A stretch of 64,000 nucleotides of DNA. Origin: Hahella chejuensis KCTC 2396. Lineage in GTDB: Bacteria > Pseudomonadota > Gammaproteobacteria > Pseudomonadales > Oleiphilaceae. A program made the position numbers and the translations under genes. The stretch spans positions 1,116,001 through 1,180,000 of the forward strand of contig NC_007645.1 in NCBI RefSeq assembly GCF_000012985.1, read 5' to 3'. Under the pieces are notes generated by a model. It had not been told where the DNA came from. It searched no databases and was given only the letters and a program-made list of their open reading frames with translations. This document shows, piece after piece, positions 15,784 through 25,141 of the stretch (the stretch's first letter is position 1; each line of letters starts with the position of its first letter).

Positions 15784-16818
15784 ATGTCATTGTTGCAAGT
15801 AGAAAATTTAAGCGTGTCCTTCAGCACTCCCGAAGGATCGGTCAAGGCGGTCAGCGGCCTGAGCTACACCGTAGAAAAAGGCGCCACTCTGGGTATTGTC
15901 GGCGAATCCGGCTCCGGCAAGAGCCAGAGCGTGTTCGCCATCCTCGGCCTGCTGGCCAACAACGCCCAGGTGTCCGGCAGCATTAAGTTCAACGGACGCG
16001 AACTGATTGGCCTCAGCGAGCAGGAGCTGAATCGCATCCGCTCAAAGGAAATCGGCATTATTTTTCAAGACCCGATGACCTCGCTGAACCCCTTTATGCG
16101 GGTCAGCGATCAGTTGTCAGAAGTGTTGATGCACCATAAAGGGATGTCGAAGAAGGACGCGCTCAATGAAGCCGTCCGTATGTTGGACGCCGTGCGCATT
16201 CCCCAGGCGCGGGAGCGGGTGAACATGTACCCCCATGAATTTTCGGGGGGCATGCGACAACGGGTGATGATCGCCATGTCGCTGCTTTGCAATCCACAGA
16301 TGCTGATCGCGGATGAACCGACCACCGCATTGGACGTGACGGTTCAGGCCCAGATTATGCATCTATTGAAGGAGCTGCAGCGGGAACTCAGCATTTCGAT
16401 CATTCTGATCACTCATGACCTGGGTATTGTCGCCGGCGCCTGCGATCACACCATGATCATGTATGGCGGGCGCATGATGGAATACGGCTCCACTCTGGAT
16501 ATTTTCAAAACGCCGTCCCATCCCTATACCCAGGGACTGTTGAAAGCGATTCCCAGACCGGATGACGAGAGCGATGAGCTCTACTCCATTCCCGGCAATC
16601 CACCGAATCTGCTGAATCCGCCGGCGGGATGCCCGTTTGCGGAGCGTTGCTGCGAGGCGGGCGAGCAGTGCGAGGCGCGCGCGCCTGCGCTGGAGGCGTT
16701 GTCCGGGGCGCGTTTGCGGGCCTGTCATAAGCCTTGGACGCCGCCGCACAGAAAAGAGCCGCCCGCCGCCGGCGCGCGCCTGGAGTTGGAGGCCGGCGTA
16801 CGCGGAGATGTGATATGA
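15784..16818 (+). CDS. oppD: Oligopeptide ABC transporter ATPase OppD
   Basis: A 344-residue ABC ATPase that powers peptide import at the cytoplasmic face. Walker A is GESGSGKS (about 40-47), the Q-loop is FQDPMTSLNP, the signature is FSGGMRQRVMIA (about 155-166), Walker B is LIADEPTTALD (about 174-184), and the switch His is in LITHDLG. The C-terminal oligopeptide-type extension has the Cys-rich NPPAGCPFAERCCEAGEQCE that binds an iron-sulfur cluster in some homologues. The tail after about residue 315 is unusually Pro/Ala-rich. It is translationally close to oppC. Confidence 0.95.
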   Translation: MSLLQVENLSVSFSTPEGSVKAVSGLSYTVEKGATLGIVGESGSGKSQSVFAILGLLANNAQVSGSIKFNGRELIGLSEQELNRIRSKEIGIIFQDPMTSLNPFMRVSDQLSEVLMHHKGMSKKDALNEAVRMLDAVRIPQARERVNMYPHEFSGGMRQRVMIAMSLLCNPQMLIADEPTTALDVTVQAQIMHLLKELQRELSISIILITHDLGIVAGACDHTMIMYGGRMMEYGSTLDIFKTPSHPYTQGLLKAIPRPDDESDELYSIPGNPPNLLNPPAGCPFAERCCEAGEQCEARAPALEALSGARLRACHKPWTPPHRKEPPAAGARLELEAGVRGDVI

Positions 16819-16873
16819 AGACGTTGCAATATAAGAACAAAGGGAATGCCAACATGATGAGAGGAGTGGCCCA

Positions 16874-17866
16874 ATGAGCAGCGCCAGCCCCATATTAAGC
16901 GTTCAGGATCTCTGCGTCCGCTTCGATTTGCCGCGCAGCGGCGTCTGGCCATGGCGGGGGGAGGCATTACAGCTCAAGGCGGTGAATAACATCAGCTTTG
17001 ACCTGTATCCGGGAGAGATTCTCGGCATCGTTGGTGAGTCCGGATGCGGCAAGTCCACCCTGGCGCGCGCGATTCTCGGCATGCTGCAGAACGTGCAGGG
17101 CAAAGTCGTGTGGCAGGGAGAGGACATGCTCGGACTCTCTCCCTCACAGTTGCGCAAGCGACGCCAAAAGCTGCAAATGGTGTTTCAGGACCCCATCGCT
17201 TCGCTGTCGCCGCGCATGACCGTGGGGGAGATCATCGCCGAGCCGTTGAAGACCCATTATCCGGCCATGTCTTCTGCGGAGCGGGAAGCGAAAGTGGTCA
17301 GCATCATGGAAACGGTCGGCCTGCACGCCAATCAGGTCAATCGTTATCCTCACGAGTTCTCCGGCGGTCAATGTCAGCGCGTGGGCATCGCCCGCGCTCT
17401 GGTGCTGGAGCCGGACCTGATCATCTGCGACGAGCCGGTGTCCGCCCTGGACGTTTCCATTCAGGCGCAGATCGTCAACCTGCTGAAAAAGCTGCAGCGG
17501 GAGTTGGGCCTGTCGCTGATCTTCATCGCCCACGACCTCAATCTGGTGAAGTACATCAGCGACCGGGTCATGGTGTTGTACCTGGGACATGTCATGGAAG
17601 TGGCGAACAGTCGCGATCTGTATCGGGAGCCGCTGCATCCCTATAGCAAGGCGTTGATTTCCGCAGTGCCGATTCCAGACCCGGAGCTGGAGCGCGGCAA
17701 GGAAGTACTGTTGCTGGAAGGGGATTTGCCGTCGCCGATCAATCCGCCGGCGGGATGTCCCTTTGTCACTCGTTGCCCCATGGCGACGCAGGTCTGCGAA
17801 CAGACCAAACCAGAGCTTCGCGCGGTAGCGGACGGCCAACGTCGCGTCGCCTGCCATCACGCGTGA
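16874..17866 (+). CDS. oppF: Oligopeptide ABC transporter ATPase OppF
   Basis: A 330-residue ABC ATPase, the second motor subunit of the Opp importer. Walker A is GESGCGKST (about 54-62), the signature is FSGGQCQRVGIARAL (about 163-177), Walker B is LIICDEPVSALDVS and the switch His is in FIAHDLN. The C-terminal extension holds NPPAGCPFVTRCPMATQVCE, as in OppD. The start ATG at 16874 follows GAGGAG. It is the last gene of the operon. The gap to the AraC-type regulator is 44 bp, so read-through into that gene is possible. Confidence 0.95.
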   Translation: MSSASPILSVQDLCVRFDLPRSGVWPWRGEALQLKAVNNISFDLYPGEILGIVGESGCGKSTLARAILGMLQNVQGKVVWQGEDMLGLSPSQLRKRRQKLQMVFQDPIASLSPRMTVGEIIAEPLKTHYPAMSSAEREAKVVSIMETVGLHANQVNRYPHEFSGGQCQRVGIARALVLEPDLIICDEPVSALDVSIQAQIVNLLKKLQRELGLSLIFIAHDLNLVKYISDRVMVLYLGHVMEVANSRDLYREPLHPYSKALISAVPIPDPELERGKEVLLLEGDLPSPINPPAGCPFVTRCPMATQVCEQTKPELRAVADGQRRVACHHA

Positions 17867-17910
17867 TCATAAGGACGTAATCGAGTTTTAGTCGTTGTAA
17901 GGAAGTGTCT

Positions 17911-19050
17911 ATGTCGTTCGTAAAACAAGGTGTTGAGCCATCTATTCACTGTAGCTTCGTATTTTCATATCTCGCTTATCTACGAGAGAGCCGGCTTGAT
18001 GAGCAGGCGCTGGTGGATGCGGTGAAGGGGCTGAGGGAGGTGTTGGACGAACGTTGCTGGGTTCCCGCGCGCATGCTCAACGAGCTGACCGCACGGGCGC
18101 TGTCGGAAACCCGCGATCCCTATATGGGGTTGAGGTTCGGAGCGGAAATCGACGCCTCGACCTATTCCATTCTGGGTTATATCGTCAGCTCCGCGCCCTC
18201 TGTGGAGGAAGCCTTGTCTGTGCTGCGCAAGGCGCAACGGGCGGTCAGCTCCATCGGGGAGCTGCAACTGATTGTGGAGGAAGACGCCGTTACTTGCGTT
18301 TTCAAAGACAACTGGCCGCGCAAACTCATGCTGGACCATTTGGTGGAGGCGTTCATCAGTTGCTGGAAGGCTCTGGGCAGTCGTATCTCCGGCATCAAGG
18401 CGCGGGCGACGTTGGTCACCTTCAAGCATGCGCCCGTCGGCGATCCGGTGCAGTATGAAAAAGAGCTGGGCTGCCGGGTGAGCTTTCACAGCCCGGTGGA
18501 TTCGGTGCGCTTTTCCCTGCAAGGCGTCAGCCACGAAACGCTTTGCGTGGGCGACAGTCTGGTTTTCGAAGCGTTGAAAGAGCGCCTGCTGAAGATGCTG
18601 GGGCCAGGGTCCCGCAATATCTCCGCCCAGGTCAATCGAGTGCTGGTGGAACTGCCGGGAGAACTGTTTCCCAGTATGGAAATGGTGGCGTCCCGCCTGG
18701 GCATGGAACCCATTGAACTGGGCAAACAGCTGAAAAGCGAACACGCCAGCTTCCGCACCTTGCTGGATCGCCGCAAGTTCATGCAGACCCTGGCGCTCAT
18801 GCAGACCACCAAGCTTGATCTCGCCGCCATCGCCGTTCAGGTCGGCTTCTCCGAACAAAGCGCCTTAAGCCGCGCATTCCAACGCTGGACCGGCATGCCC
18901 CCGGCGCAATACCGGGAGATGCTGCAGCGGCAGGAACACTGGCTGCGGCGTCAGCGAACGAATGGCCTGGCAGGCGCGCCGCTCGCTGACGTGCCTTTAA
19001 ACTCCCTTCGCAATGAAAAAGCAAAGTTTATGGCGTCAGCGTTAGTGTGA
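17911..19050 (+). CDS. AraC-family regulator with arabinose-binding-type N-terminal domain
   Basis: A 379-residue transcription factor. Residues about 20-205 match the N-terminal ligand-binding domain of the OruR/ArgR-like AraC group (LGYIVSSAPSVEEALSVL is characteristic). Residues about 250-345 are the AraC helix-turn-helix pair, with DLAAIAVQVGFSEQSALSRA and FQRWTGMPPAQYREM. I chose the ATG at 17911 because AAGGAAG ends six bases before it; an in-frame GTG at 17905 overlaps that site. It lies directly after oppF on the same strand, so it may respond to peptide-derived ligands, but no operator is identified. Confidence 0.88.
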   Translation: MSFVKQGVEPSIHCSFVFSYLAYLRESRLDEQALVDAVKGLREVLDERCWVPARMLNELTARALSETRDPYMGLRFGAEIDASTYSILGYIVSSAPSVEEALSVLRKAQRAVSSIGELQLIVEEDAVTCVFKDNWPRKLMLDHLVEAFISCWKALGSRISGIKARATLVTFKHAPVGDPVQYEKELGCRVSFHSPVDSVRFSLQGVSHETLCVGDSLVFEALKERLLKMLGPGSRNISAQVNRVLVELPGELFPSMEMVASRLGMEPIELGKQLKSEHASFRTLLDRRKFMQTLALMQTTKLDLAAIAVQVGFSEQSALSRAFQRWTGMPPAQYREMLQRQEHWLRRQRTNGLAGAPLADVPLNSLRNEKAKFMASALV

Positions 19051-19061
19051 TGTGAATGAAT

Positions 19062-20816
19062 CTATTCCATCCAGTTATACCCCAAACGCAGCCCAGAGAT
19101 GTTGTCGTTAGTGACTTTTAGGCCAATATAGGAGATTGCAGCCCTAGAGGATTGTACGAAATAGTTAGGAGTCTGGAGATTGTGTGGGACGATCGTCTTC
19201 TCTGAATGATAGATTCGACCAAATGGGGCCTCCCCGCTGTAGTTGAGAATTCTGCTTTCAGAGTTCCATCGAGACTGGTACAACTTGATGGAGGTAAGAT
19301 TATCTCTATGCGCTCCTACTCCTAAACCTGTCAATACATTGCCGTCAGGAACTTCTGCGAACAGCTCTACCCCTGAGCCACATTGTTTGTAGTGAGACTT
19401 GCCAAGAGTATTGTCAGCATTTAAGGCGCGGTAGGCTATTTTTATTCCTTCTACGTTGTCGTTCCTGACTTTTGCGCCAAATCCCGTGATCACCGAGCCT
19501 GCGGGGGCCTGGCAGCTCAGCTCCATTGGATGGGGGTCGCCAATGTAAACTGTGCCTGGATAGACGGAAGCAGGCTTTAACGGCAACGATACAGGTATGA
19601 GGTTGGCGATAGTATTGGTGGATGAAGCGTAGCAAGCTTCCTGTGCTGCCTTGCATATCGAGATGGCTTCATTCAACATGTTTATATTATGGTTGACGTT
19701 ACCTAGTGCGTCATCATAGTCCTGAAAATAACTTTCCCAGTGCTCGTTGACTATCTCGTCAATATTTTGATAAAGCAAAGCGCTGAGGGCTGTCTTATAT
19801 TCAAATTGTTTTTTCCAGCTGGTCGCTAGTTTACTACGGGCGGTATATAAGTCGTATTCTGGAAGATTGCCTCCAATTTTAATATTGACTGGAAATCTAT
19901 AGTAATGGTCAGAGTCAATTTCTGTAATAATTGGCTTCATTTGAAAGGTGTCCAGTGCGCCGGCTTTGACATACTCCTCTGCGGTATTAATCAGCGCATG
20001 ACACTTATTAGTATTGCTGCCCTTAACCAGACAGTCCTTTGACTCTTTTAATAGATTCTCTACCTCTGAAAGTAGTTCTTTGTCTCCGCCTCGTTGCAGA
20101 ACACTTGTGGTGATATTTATATTAGGACTGAGTTCCGTTGCCTGTTGGTCTATCCAGCCTTTTAAAATATCGGAATCAACAAAGCTATAATTCCCTGGTG
20201 AATTTGCTTCTGCATGAGTCGCCATTTTTTGATTGGGAAAGTCCAAGCGCACTGCAAAGTAGAAGCGACCGCCGAGCTTTGCATAGTTTATCAGGTTATC
20301 ACCGCAGTGGTTTACAAACTCGTCGTTGGACTGCGACAGAGCCTGCTCGCCAACTTCATTAATCTTGGGCGATGAACTATTAACCTCTAGTTTTATCCAG
20401 CTAGAGTTATATTCTGCGCTCGCCAGGAATGTCAGACTGGTGGGGGTCGGATGTATAAATTCCAGGAACTGCTTGATTTCTTCTTGTGATTCATCTGCGC
20501 CGAGAAGTTCGCCTACCGATGCTTTAAATAATTCTTCAGGCGCTTTTTCGAGTAGCGTGTAGCCCAACTTGCGGATAGGACGCTGTTTGATTCCGTTAAT
20601 ATCATGTACGACCAGGTCTCCGCTGAAGCAAACCTCTTTTAGCTCTCCTGTTTTCAATACTTTACCTCGACCTAAAACGCCGTTCAGAGTATTTATCGTT
20701 TCATTATTTAAAAGATCTTTGGCTGGGGTGGGATCAGCAATGGAATAGCTGGATAGCGCTATCATCGAGATTGCCAGTAAGGCTTTGCGTGTTGTTGGTA
20801 TAAATGGTTCAGACAT
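19062..20816 (-). CDS. Secreted MACPF-like protein with C-terminal beta-repeat region
   Basis: A 584-residue exported protein. A signal peptide of about 27 residues ends SIADP. VLGRGKVLKTGELKEVCF (47-64) and the segment EFVNHCGDNLINYAKLGGRF (166-185) resemble the membrane attack complex/perforin core, where a FGTHY-like stretch is followed by LGG, and SVLQRGGDKELL (238-249) fits the later GGD-type motif. Long helical insertions between would be the membrane-inserting regions. The C-terminal 140 residues repeat a pattern three times: VITGFGAKVRNDNVEGIKI, VLTGLGVGAHRDNLTSIKL and YIGLKVTNDNISGLRL, suggestive of a beta-prism-like binding domain. The gene is clearly more AT-rich than its neighbours, a sign of transfer. 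A pore-forming toxin or defence protein is possible; the family call is from motif pattern only. Confidence 0.55.
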   Translation of the reverse strand: MSEPFIPTTRKALLAISMIALSSYSIADPTPAKDLLNNETINTLNGVLGRGKVLKTGELKEVCFSGDLVVHDINGIKQRPIRKLGYTLLEKAPEELFKASVGELLGADESQEEIKQFLEFIHPTPTSLTFLASAEYNSSWIKLEVNSSSPKINEVGEQALSQSNDEFVNHCGDNLINYAKLGGRFYFAVRLDFPNQKMATHAEANSPGNYSFVDSDILKGWIDQQATELSPNINITTSVLQRGGDKELLSEVENLLKESKDCLVKGSNTNKCHALINTAEEYVKAGALDTFQMKPIITEIDSDHYYRFPVNIKIGGNLPEYDLYTARSKLATSWKKQFEYKTALSALLYQNIDEIVNEHWESYFQDYDDALGNVNHNINMLNEAISICKAAQEACYASSTNTIANLIPVSLPLKPASVYPGTVYIGDPHPMELSCQAPAGSVITGFGAKVRNDNVEGIKIAYRALNADNTLGKSHYKQCGSGVELFAEVPDGNVLTGLGVGAHRDNLTSIKLYQSRWNSESRILNYSGEAPFGRIYHSEKTIVPHNLQTPNYFVQSSRAAISYIGLKVTNDNISGLRLGYNWME

Positions 20817-21099
20817 ATTTTCTTCCTGCTGAAAATCAAGAGCGGTTATATAAGTCTAATTGCGGACGTGTTCACTTCTGCCAATGAAAAAAGGAATGTT
20901 CCTGCCCGCTAGGGCGGGGAATGTAATCTTCACTGCCTTAACGAAAGCTGAATAGAAAGGGTTGTTGCCTGCGTTTTTGTGCTGAATAACCGCATGAGTG
21001 TAGTGGATAGTCTATTGTTAAAGACGTTGCGGTCGCTTTAAGCGTCCGCGCGTCAGAATTATCGCCTTGATGGATACCACCCAGCGGATGGAGTTGCAC

Positions 21100-23070
21100 A
21101 TGAAACTCAACTTCTTTCAAAAGCTTGTCTTACTGGTGGCGCCCGCCGCCGCCTGTCTCTTGATATTGGCTTATGTGATTATTTCCGAGTCTCTACGCGA
21201 GTACCGACAAGCGGATGATCTCACCTACATGGTGGCGCTGGCGGGGAAAAGCAGCTATCTGACCCACGAGCTGCAAAAGGAGCGCGGCGCCAGTGCGGGT
21301 TATCTGGGGGCGGGAGGCAAGGCCTTCGGCGATACGCTGAAAGAGCAGCGCATTCTGACCGACCAGCGCCGCTCAGAATTAACAACCTTTCTGGCGGCCC
21401 ACCGGGAAATGATCTCCAGGCCGGAACTGCTCACCCTGATGCAAACCGTTGATGACCTGATGGCGCAAATGCCACAGATGCGGCAACGGGTGGACAGCCT
21501 GAATATTTCCGCCGCCGAAGCCATCGGCTATTACACCCAAATCAATACGCTGCTGTTGTCCACCGCGTCAACCATCGCCGACGATGCGGTGACGCCTCAA
21601 ATCAGCTCGGCGCTGATGGCTTACTACAACTTTCTGCAGGGCAAGGAGCGGGCGGGAATTGAACGCGCAGTGCTCAGCAATACCTTCGTCGCGGGGAAAT
21701 TTGCGCCAGGGAATTATGAAAAGTTTATCCGGCTGGTCAGCGAACAGAACGCCTACCTGGAAACCTTTGATCAATTCGCCCAACCCGAACAGGTTGAGTA
21801 TCGCAAGCGCACCCTGCAGGGCGGCGCGGTGGAGCAGGTGGAACGGTATCGCAGCCTGGCCCTGAGCGGTGAATTGCAGCAGGATGCGGCGGACTGGTTC
21901 AAGCAGGCTACCGGGCGCATCAACCTATTGAAAAATATAGAAGACAAGCTTACGGATGAGGTGCTGGCGCTGGCTGAGCAGGTTAAGAGCGATGATCTGA
22001 GTTTGTTATGGCGGCATTGCGCGCTTACTCTTATTTCTCTGGCCATTGTCGGGGGCATGGCGGCTTTTCTGACCCATGGCGTGCGCAAACAGGTGCGCAG
22101 CTTGATGGAAACCATGCGCGCTGTATCCATCCGCAAGGATCTGCGAAGCCGGGCGAACGTTCTGGCGGGCGATGAGCTGGGGGAAATCGCCAGTCTGCTG
22201 AATGATATGCTGGATAACTTCCGTAACGCCGTGCACCGAATATCCGCCTGCAGCGGCCAATTGGCGTCGGTAGCGGAAGAAAGCGCTGTGACGGTGGCGA
22301 CGACGGCGGACAGTCTGAGCATGCAGAAACAGGACACGCTGATGGTCGCCTCCGCCGTGGAAGAAATGAGCGCCTCCATCAAGGAGGTCTCGGAGAATAC
22401 CGCCAACACGTCCGACGCGGCCGGCTCCGCTGACAGTCTGGTCGGCAAAGCCCATCGCCTGATCTCAGACGCCGCGGCGACCATCGACGCCGTGGCGGCG
22501 CAAGTCGGAGAAGCCTCCGCCTCTATTCGCGGTCTGCGAGACAGCAGCGAGCGTATTTTCCAAGTGGTGGATGTGATCAAGAGCATTGCTGAACAAACCA
22601 ATCTGCTGGCCCTGAACGCCGCCATTGAAGCTGCTCGCGCCGGTGAGCAGGGGCGGGGGTTCGCTGTAGTGGCGGATGAAGTGCGTTCGCTGGCGCAGCG
22701 CACCCAAAGCTCGACTACGGAAATTGAAGACATGATCAGAGCGTTTCAGGACGAAAGCGGCCGGGCGGTGTTGAAAGTGGAGGCGAGCAAGGACGCTGTC
22801 AACAAAAGCGTGGTGGGCGCCGGCGAAGTGCGCAAGGTGCTGGATGAGATACTGGCGGCCATTCACGATATCAACCAACGCGCCATACAGATTGCAGCGG
22901 CGGTGGAGCAGCAGGCGCAGGCCAGCAGCGATATCGCTTCCAAGATGCAATCTATTGGCGAAAAATCCCAGGTCGCTGCAGAAGCCGGGGATCACATCTC
23001 CGCCGCCGCAGGCGAGCAGAGTCGTCTGGCGGACGAACTCAAAACGCTTTCCACAGCATTTCAGGTGTAA
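21100..23070 (+). CDS. Methyl-accepting chemotaxis protein with NIT sensor domain
   Basis: A 656-residue chemoreceptor. A membrane helix (about 8-30) leads to a periplasmic NIT (nitrate/nitrite sensing) domain: [17 protein letters not shown] is its hallmark. A second membrane helix (about 310-330), a HAMP domain (about 332-385) and a cytoplasmic signalling coiled coil follow. The hairpin tip reads [20 protein letters not shown] and [19 protein letters not shown]. It would signal to CheA/CheW; there is no C-terminal CheR-tether pentapeptide. I chose the ATG at 21100, preceded by GGATGGAG, which places the first membrane helix at the N-terminus; an upstream in-frame start at 21067 is less likely. 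It is monocistronic, with a repeat and terminator behind it. Confidence 0.92.
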   Translation: MKLNFFQKLVLLVAPAAACLLILAYVIISESLREYRQADDLTYMVALAGKSSYLTHELQKERGASAGYLGAGGKAFGDTLKEQRILTDQRRSELTTFLAAHREMISRPELLTLMQTVDDLMAQMPQMRQRVDSLNISAAEAIGYYTQINTLLLSTASTIADDAVTPQISSALMAYYNFLQGKERAGIERAVLSNTFVAGKFAPGNYEKFIRLVSEQNAYLETFDQFAQPEQVEYRKRTLQGGAVEQVERYRSLALSGELQQDAADWFKQATGRINLLKNIEDKLTDEVLALAEQVKSDDLSLLWRHCALTLISLAIVGGMAAFLTHGVRKQVRSLMETMRAVSIRKDLRSRANVLAGDELGEIASLLNDMLDNFRNAVHRISACSGQLASVAEESAVTVATTADSLSMQKQDTLMVASAVEEMSASIKEVSENTANTSDAAGSADSLVGKAHRLISDAAATIDAVAAQVGEASASIRGLRDSSERIFQVVDVIKSIAEQTNLLALNAAIEAARAGEQGRGFAVVADEVRSLAQRTQSSTTEIEDMIRAFQDESGRAVLKVEASKDAVNKSVVGAGEVRKVLDEILAAIHDINQRAIQIAAAVEQQAQASSDIASKMQSIGEKSQVAAEAGDHISAAAGEQSRLADELKTLSTAFQV

Positions 23071-23220
23071 TTATTAACCAGGCAGACAAATAGCTTCCTT
23101 CTATTTGTCTGCAACGACAGGGCCTGCGCATGTCAGGCCCTGTCTCCCGCGGCTGGCCGCCGCGCAGGCGCATCCATGCGCCTGATCATTAACATGCCAA
23201 TATCATTGCCATATTAATAT
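23071..23220 (+). repeat. Multi-hairpin dispersed repeat, copy 2
   Basis: The most complete copy, 150 bp. It matches 5757-5892 almost base for base, with an extra GGCTGGCCGCCGCG insert before the third hairpin. It begins directly after the stop codon of the chemoreceptor gene. See 5757-5892 for the hairpin order. Confidence 0.85.
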
Positions 23221-23233
23221 TCAGAATAAAAAA

Positions 23234-23265
23234 GCATAAGAGGTAGGGCCTCTTATGCCTGTCGC
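23234..23265 (+). terminator. Strong intrinsic terminator after the chemoreceptor gene
   Basis: GCATAAGAGG (23234-23243) and CCTCTTATGC (23249-23258) form a perfect 10-bp stem with a 5-base loop. An A-run lies before it, and TTTGTTTTT follows after CTGTCGC, so it may work in both directions. Confidence 0.7.
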
Positions 23266-23411
23266 TTTGTTTTTCCTGCCTGTTTTCCTCAAATAATTAA
23301 CGCTTAACCTAAGTTAAATCCAAATAAAACAAACTGTTGCGTATTGCCTTTCAGCCTTGGCGGCCACTCACTTCATACGCCAAATTGCATAGAAAAAATA
23401 CCTTTCTGGAT

Positions 23412-23453
23412 GATACCAATTCGTGTACTAATATATACCATTGAGATACCAAT
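23412..23453. promoter_or_regulatory. Clustered ATACCA repeats upstream of the chitinase operon
   Basis: GATACCAAT at 23412-23420, TATACCATT at about 23434-23442 and GATACCAAT at 23445-23453 lie in an AT-rich stretch before the chitinase leader. Such spaced copies could be regulator-binding sites; no known consensus is matched. Confidence 0.3.
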
Positions 23454-23493
23454 AATAAGTAATCTCATGTCGTAGGTAGGTCCATTGATATAA

Positions 23494-23576
23494 GTGGTAC
23501 GGTATAGGCGGTCCAATAAAACCCTAACGAAGGGTGCAAGGCGCAGCCAGGTAAACCGGGTTGGGCCGCTTACTAC
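23494..23576 (+). ncRNA. Structured leader RNA before the chitinase operon, weakly c-di-GMP-I-like
   Basis: GCGGTCCAA (23508-23516) pairs with TTGGGCCGC (23561-23569) over nine positions with one G-U, and GTGGTA (23494-23499) can pair with TACTAC (23571-23576). Inside, ACCC/GGGT (23521-23524 and 23532-23535) closes a hairpin with loop TAACGAA, followed by GCAAGGC and then AGGTAAACCGGGTT. The order (outer stem, first hairpin, GCAA, short arm, AGGTA, CCGGGTT) resembles the GEMM-I cyclic-di-GMP riboswitch. However, the second arm is almost absent and the conserved GCAAAG reads GCAAGG, so this may be a different leader RNA. It ends about 57 bases before the GH19 start codon. Confidence 0.4.
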
Positions 23577-23592
23577 AAAAATCCAATAAGGA

Positions 23593-23616
23593 GTCCCGCA
23601 AGCGTCGGGACGTTTT
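23593..23616 (+). promoter_or_regulatory. Hairpin between the leader RNA and the GH19 start
   Basis: GTCCCG (23593-23598) pairs with CGGGAC (23606-23611), followed by GTTTTGCC. It could act as a weak terminator forming the expression platform of the leader RNA, or simply as a structured 5' untranslated region. Confidence 0.4.
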
Positions 23617-23633
23617 GCCTCAAGGAAATAACT

Positions 23634-25112
23634 ATGCGTACTCAATACACATTCGGAATGGGGATATTAGCCTCTGCCTTCTGCCTTTCCAGCGCCGTGG
23701 CGCTGGCCGCCGTGCCGGAATGGAAAAGCAACGCCGTTTATCAGGGCGGCGATCAGGCGCACACCGCCAATACGATTTATCAGGCCAGATACTGGACGCA
23801 GGGGGATGATCCCACCGCTTCCGGACAATGGGGGCCGTGGAAACCGGTCGGACCCTGCGACGCCTCTTGCGACGGGGGCGACAGTCCCGGCGACGGCGGC
23901 GATCCGGGGCAGGGCGACGATAGCGCCGGGGATCTGCCGCAGCCGCTACCGGGCGGCGGATACAGCATGAAAGCCTCCGTCATTCATGCGGCGGAAGCGA
24001 GCCTTACCGATACTCCACTGTTCAATAAAGTTAAAGACTCCGTCAAAACCAGGGATAACAGCGTGGTGGAGGCGGTGGTTCCCGGGGCGGCGTCCAATCC
24101 CGCCAACGTCAAGCGGGTGGAAAGCATCATCTCCAACGCCCAGTTTGAAGAGACCTTCCCGCAGCGTCATGAGTCCTACACCTACACGCGTTTCCTGAGG
24201 GCGGTCGCGAAGTTCGAAGGCTTCTGCTCAACCTATGACGACGGTCGCGACAGCGACGCCATCTGTCGTAAGTCCCTGGCGACTATGTTCGCCCACTTCA
24301 CTCAGGAAACCGGCGGTCATGACGGTAACTCCTCCATTCCCCAGTGGCGTCAGGGCCTGGTGTTCGTCAGAGAAGCCGGATGCGACGCGAACAACGCCGG
24401 GTGCGGTTACAACGCGGAATGCAGTCCGGACACCTGGCAGGGTAAAACCTGGCCCTGCGGTAAAGACGCCAGCGGCGATTACCTGAAGTACTTTGGCCGC
24501 GGCGCCAAGCAGTTGAGTTACAACTACAACTACGGACCGTTTTCGCAGGCGATGTATGGCGATGTGCGAGTGCTGTTGAACGACCCGGAAAAAGTCGCCG
24601 ACACCTGGCTCAATCTGGCTTCCGCTGTGTTTTTCTTTGTGTATCCGGCGTCTCCGAAACCCAGCATGTTGCATGTGGTGGACGGGACCTGGACGCCTAA
24701 CGCTCACGATGAGCAACTGGGCATCAAGCCTGGCTTCGGCGCCACCACCAATATCATCAATGGCGGCATCGAATGCGGCCACGGCTATGAGAAGCCGCAA
24801 TCCGTCAACCGCATCGATTACTACCGCAACCACGCCCAGGCGCTCAATGTCGCCATCGGCGCCAATGAAGAGTTGGGATGTAAAGATCAGAAAAGCTTCG
24901 ACACTCAGGGCTCCGGCGCATTGCAGGTGTACTGGGATCAGGATTGGGGTTACTACCCGGACATGCCCGAAGGCAAATCTTTCGCCTGCAAGCTGGTCGG
25001 CTATCAGACCCCGTACTTCGCGCTGGCGCAAGGTGACTATCGCCGCTGCGTGGAGAACTTTTTCGACGTCACCGTCGTGACTGATGAAAAACAACAAACA
25101 GCGGGACAATGA
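23634..25112 (+). CDS. Secreted family 19 chitinase with N-terminal chitin-binding module
   Basis: A 492-residue secreted enzyme that cleaves beta-1,4 bonds in chitin with inversion. A signal peptide (about 1-25) ends ALAA. A CBM5/12 module (about 28-72) shows EWKSNAVYQGGD and ARYWTQGDDP, and a Gly/Asp/Pro-rich linker spans about 80-100. The GH19 catalytic domain has AHFTQETGGHD with the likely acid Glu225, and the signature YFGRGAKQLSYNYNYG (from residue 286). Several paired Cys fit an extracellular protein. The start ATG at 23634 has AAGGAA upstream. It is the first gene of a two-gene chitin operon, with a 29-bp gap to the GH18 gene; the two enzymes have complementary mechanisms. Confidence 0.93.
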   Translation: MRTQYTFGMGILASAFCLSSAVALAAVPEWKSNAVYQGGDQAHTANTIYQARYWTQGDDPTASGQWGPWKPVGPCDASCDGGDSPGDGGDPGQGDDSAGDLPQPLPGGGYSMKASVIHAAEASLTDTPLFNKVKDSVKTRDNSVVEAVVPGAASNPANVKRVESIISNAQFEETFPQRHESYTYTRFLRAVAKFEGFCSTYDDGRDSDAICRKSLATMFAHFTQETGGHDGNSSIPQWRQGLVFVREAGCDANNAGCGYNAECSPDTWQGKTWPCGKDASGDYLKYFGRGAKQLSYNYNYGPFSQAMYGDVRVLLNDPEKVADTWLNLASAVFFFVYPASPKPSMLHVVDGTWTPNAHDEQLGIKPGFGATTNIINGGIECGHGYEKPQSVNRIDYYRNHAQALNVAIGANEELGCKDQKSFDTQGSGALQVYWDQDWGYYPDMPEGKSFACKLVGYQTPYFALAQGDYRRCVENFFDVTVVTDEKQQTAGQ

Positions 25113-25141
25113 AGCCCGCGACCGTAAAAGGACTGTAAATT

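Noticed and set aside
23508-23569. Cobalamin or TPP riboswitch as an explanation of the chitinase leader
   Set aside because: No B12 box (GCCACTG-like) and no TPP CTGAGA core are present; only a partial c-di-GMP-I likeness remains.
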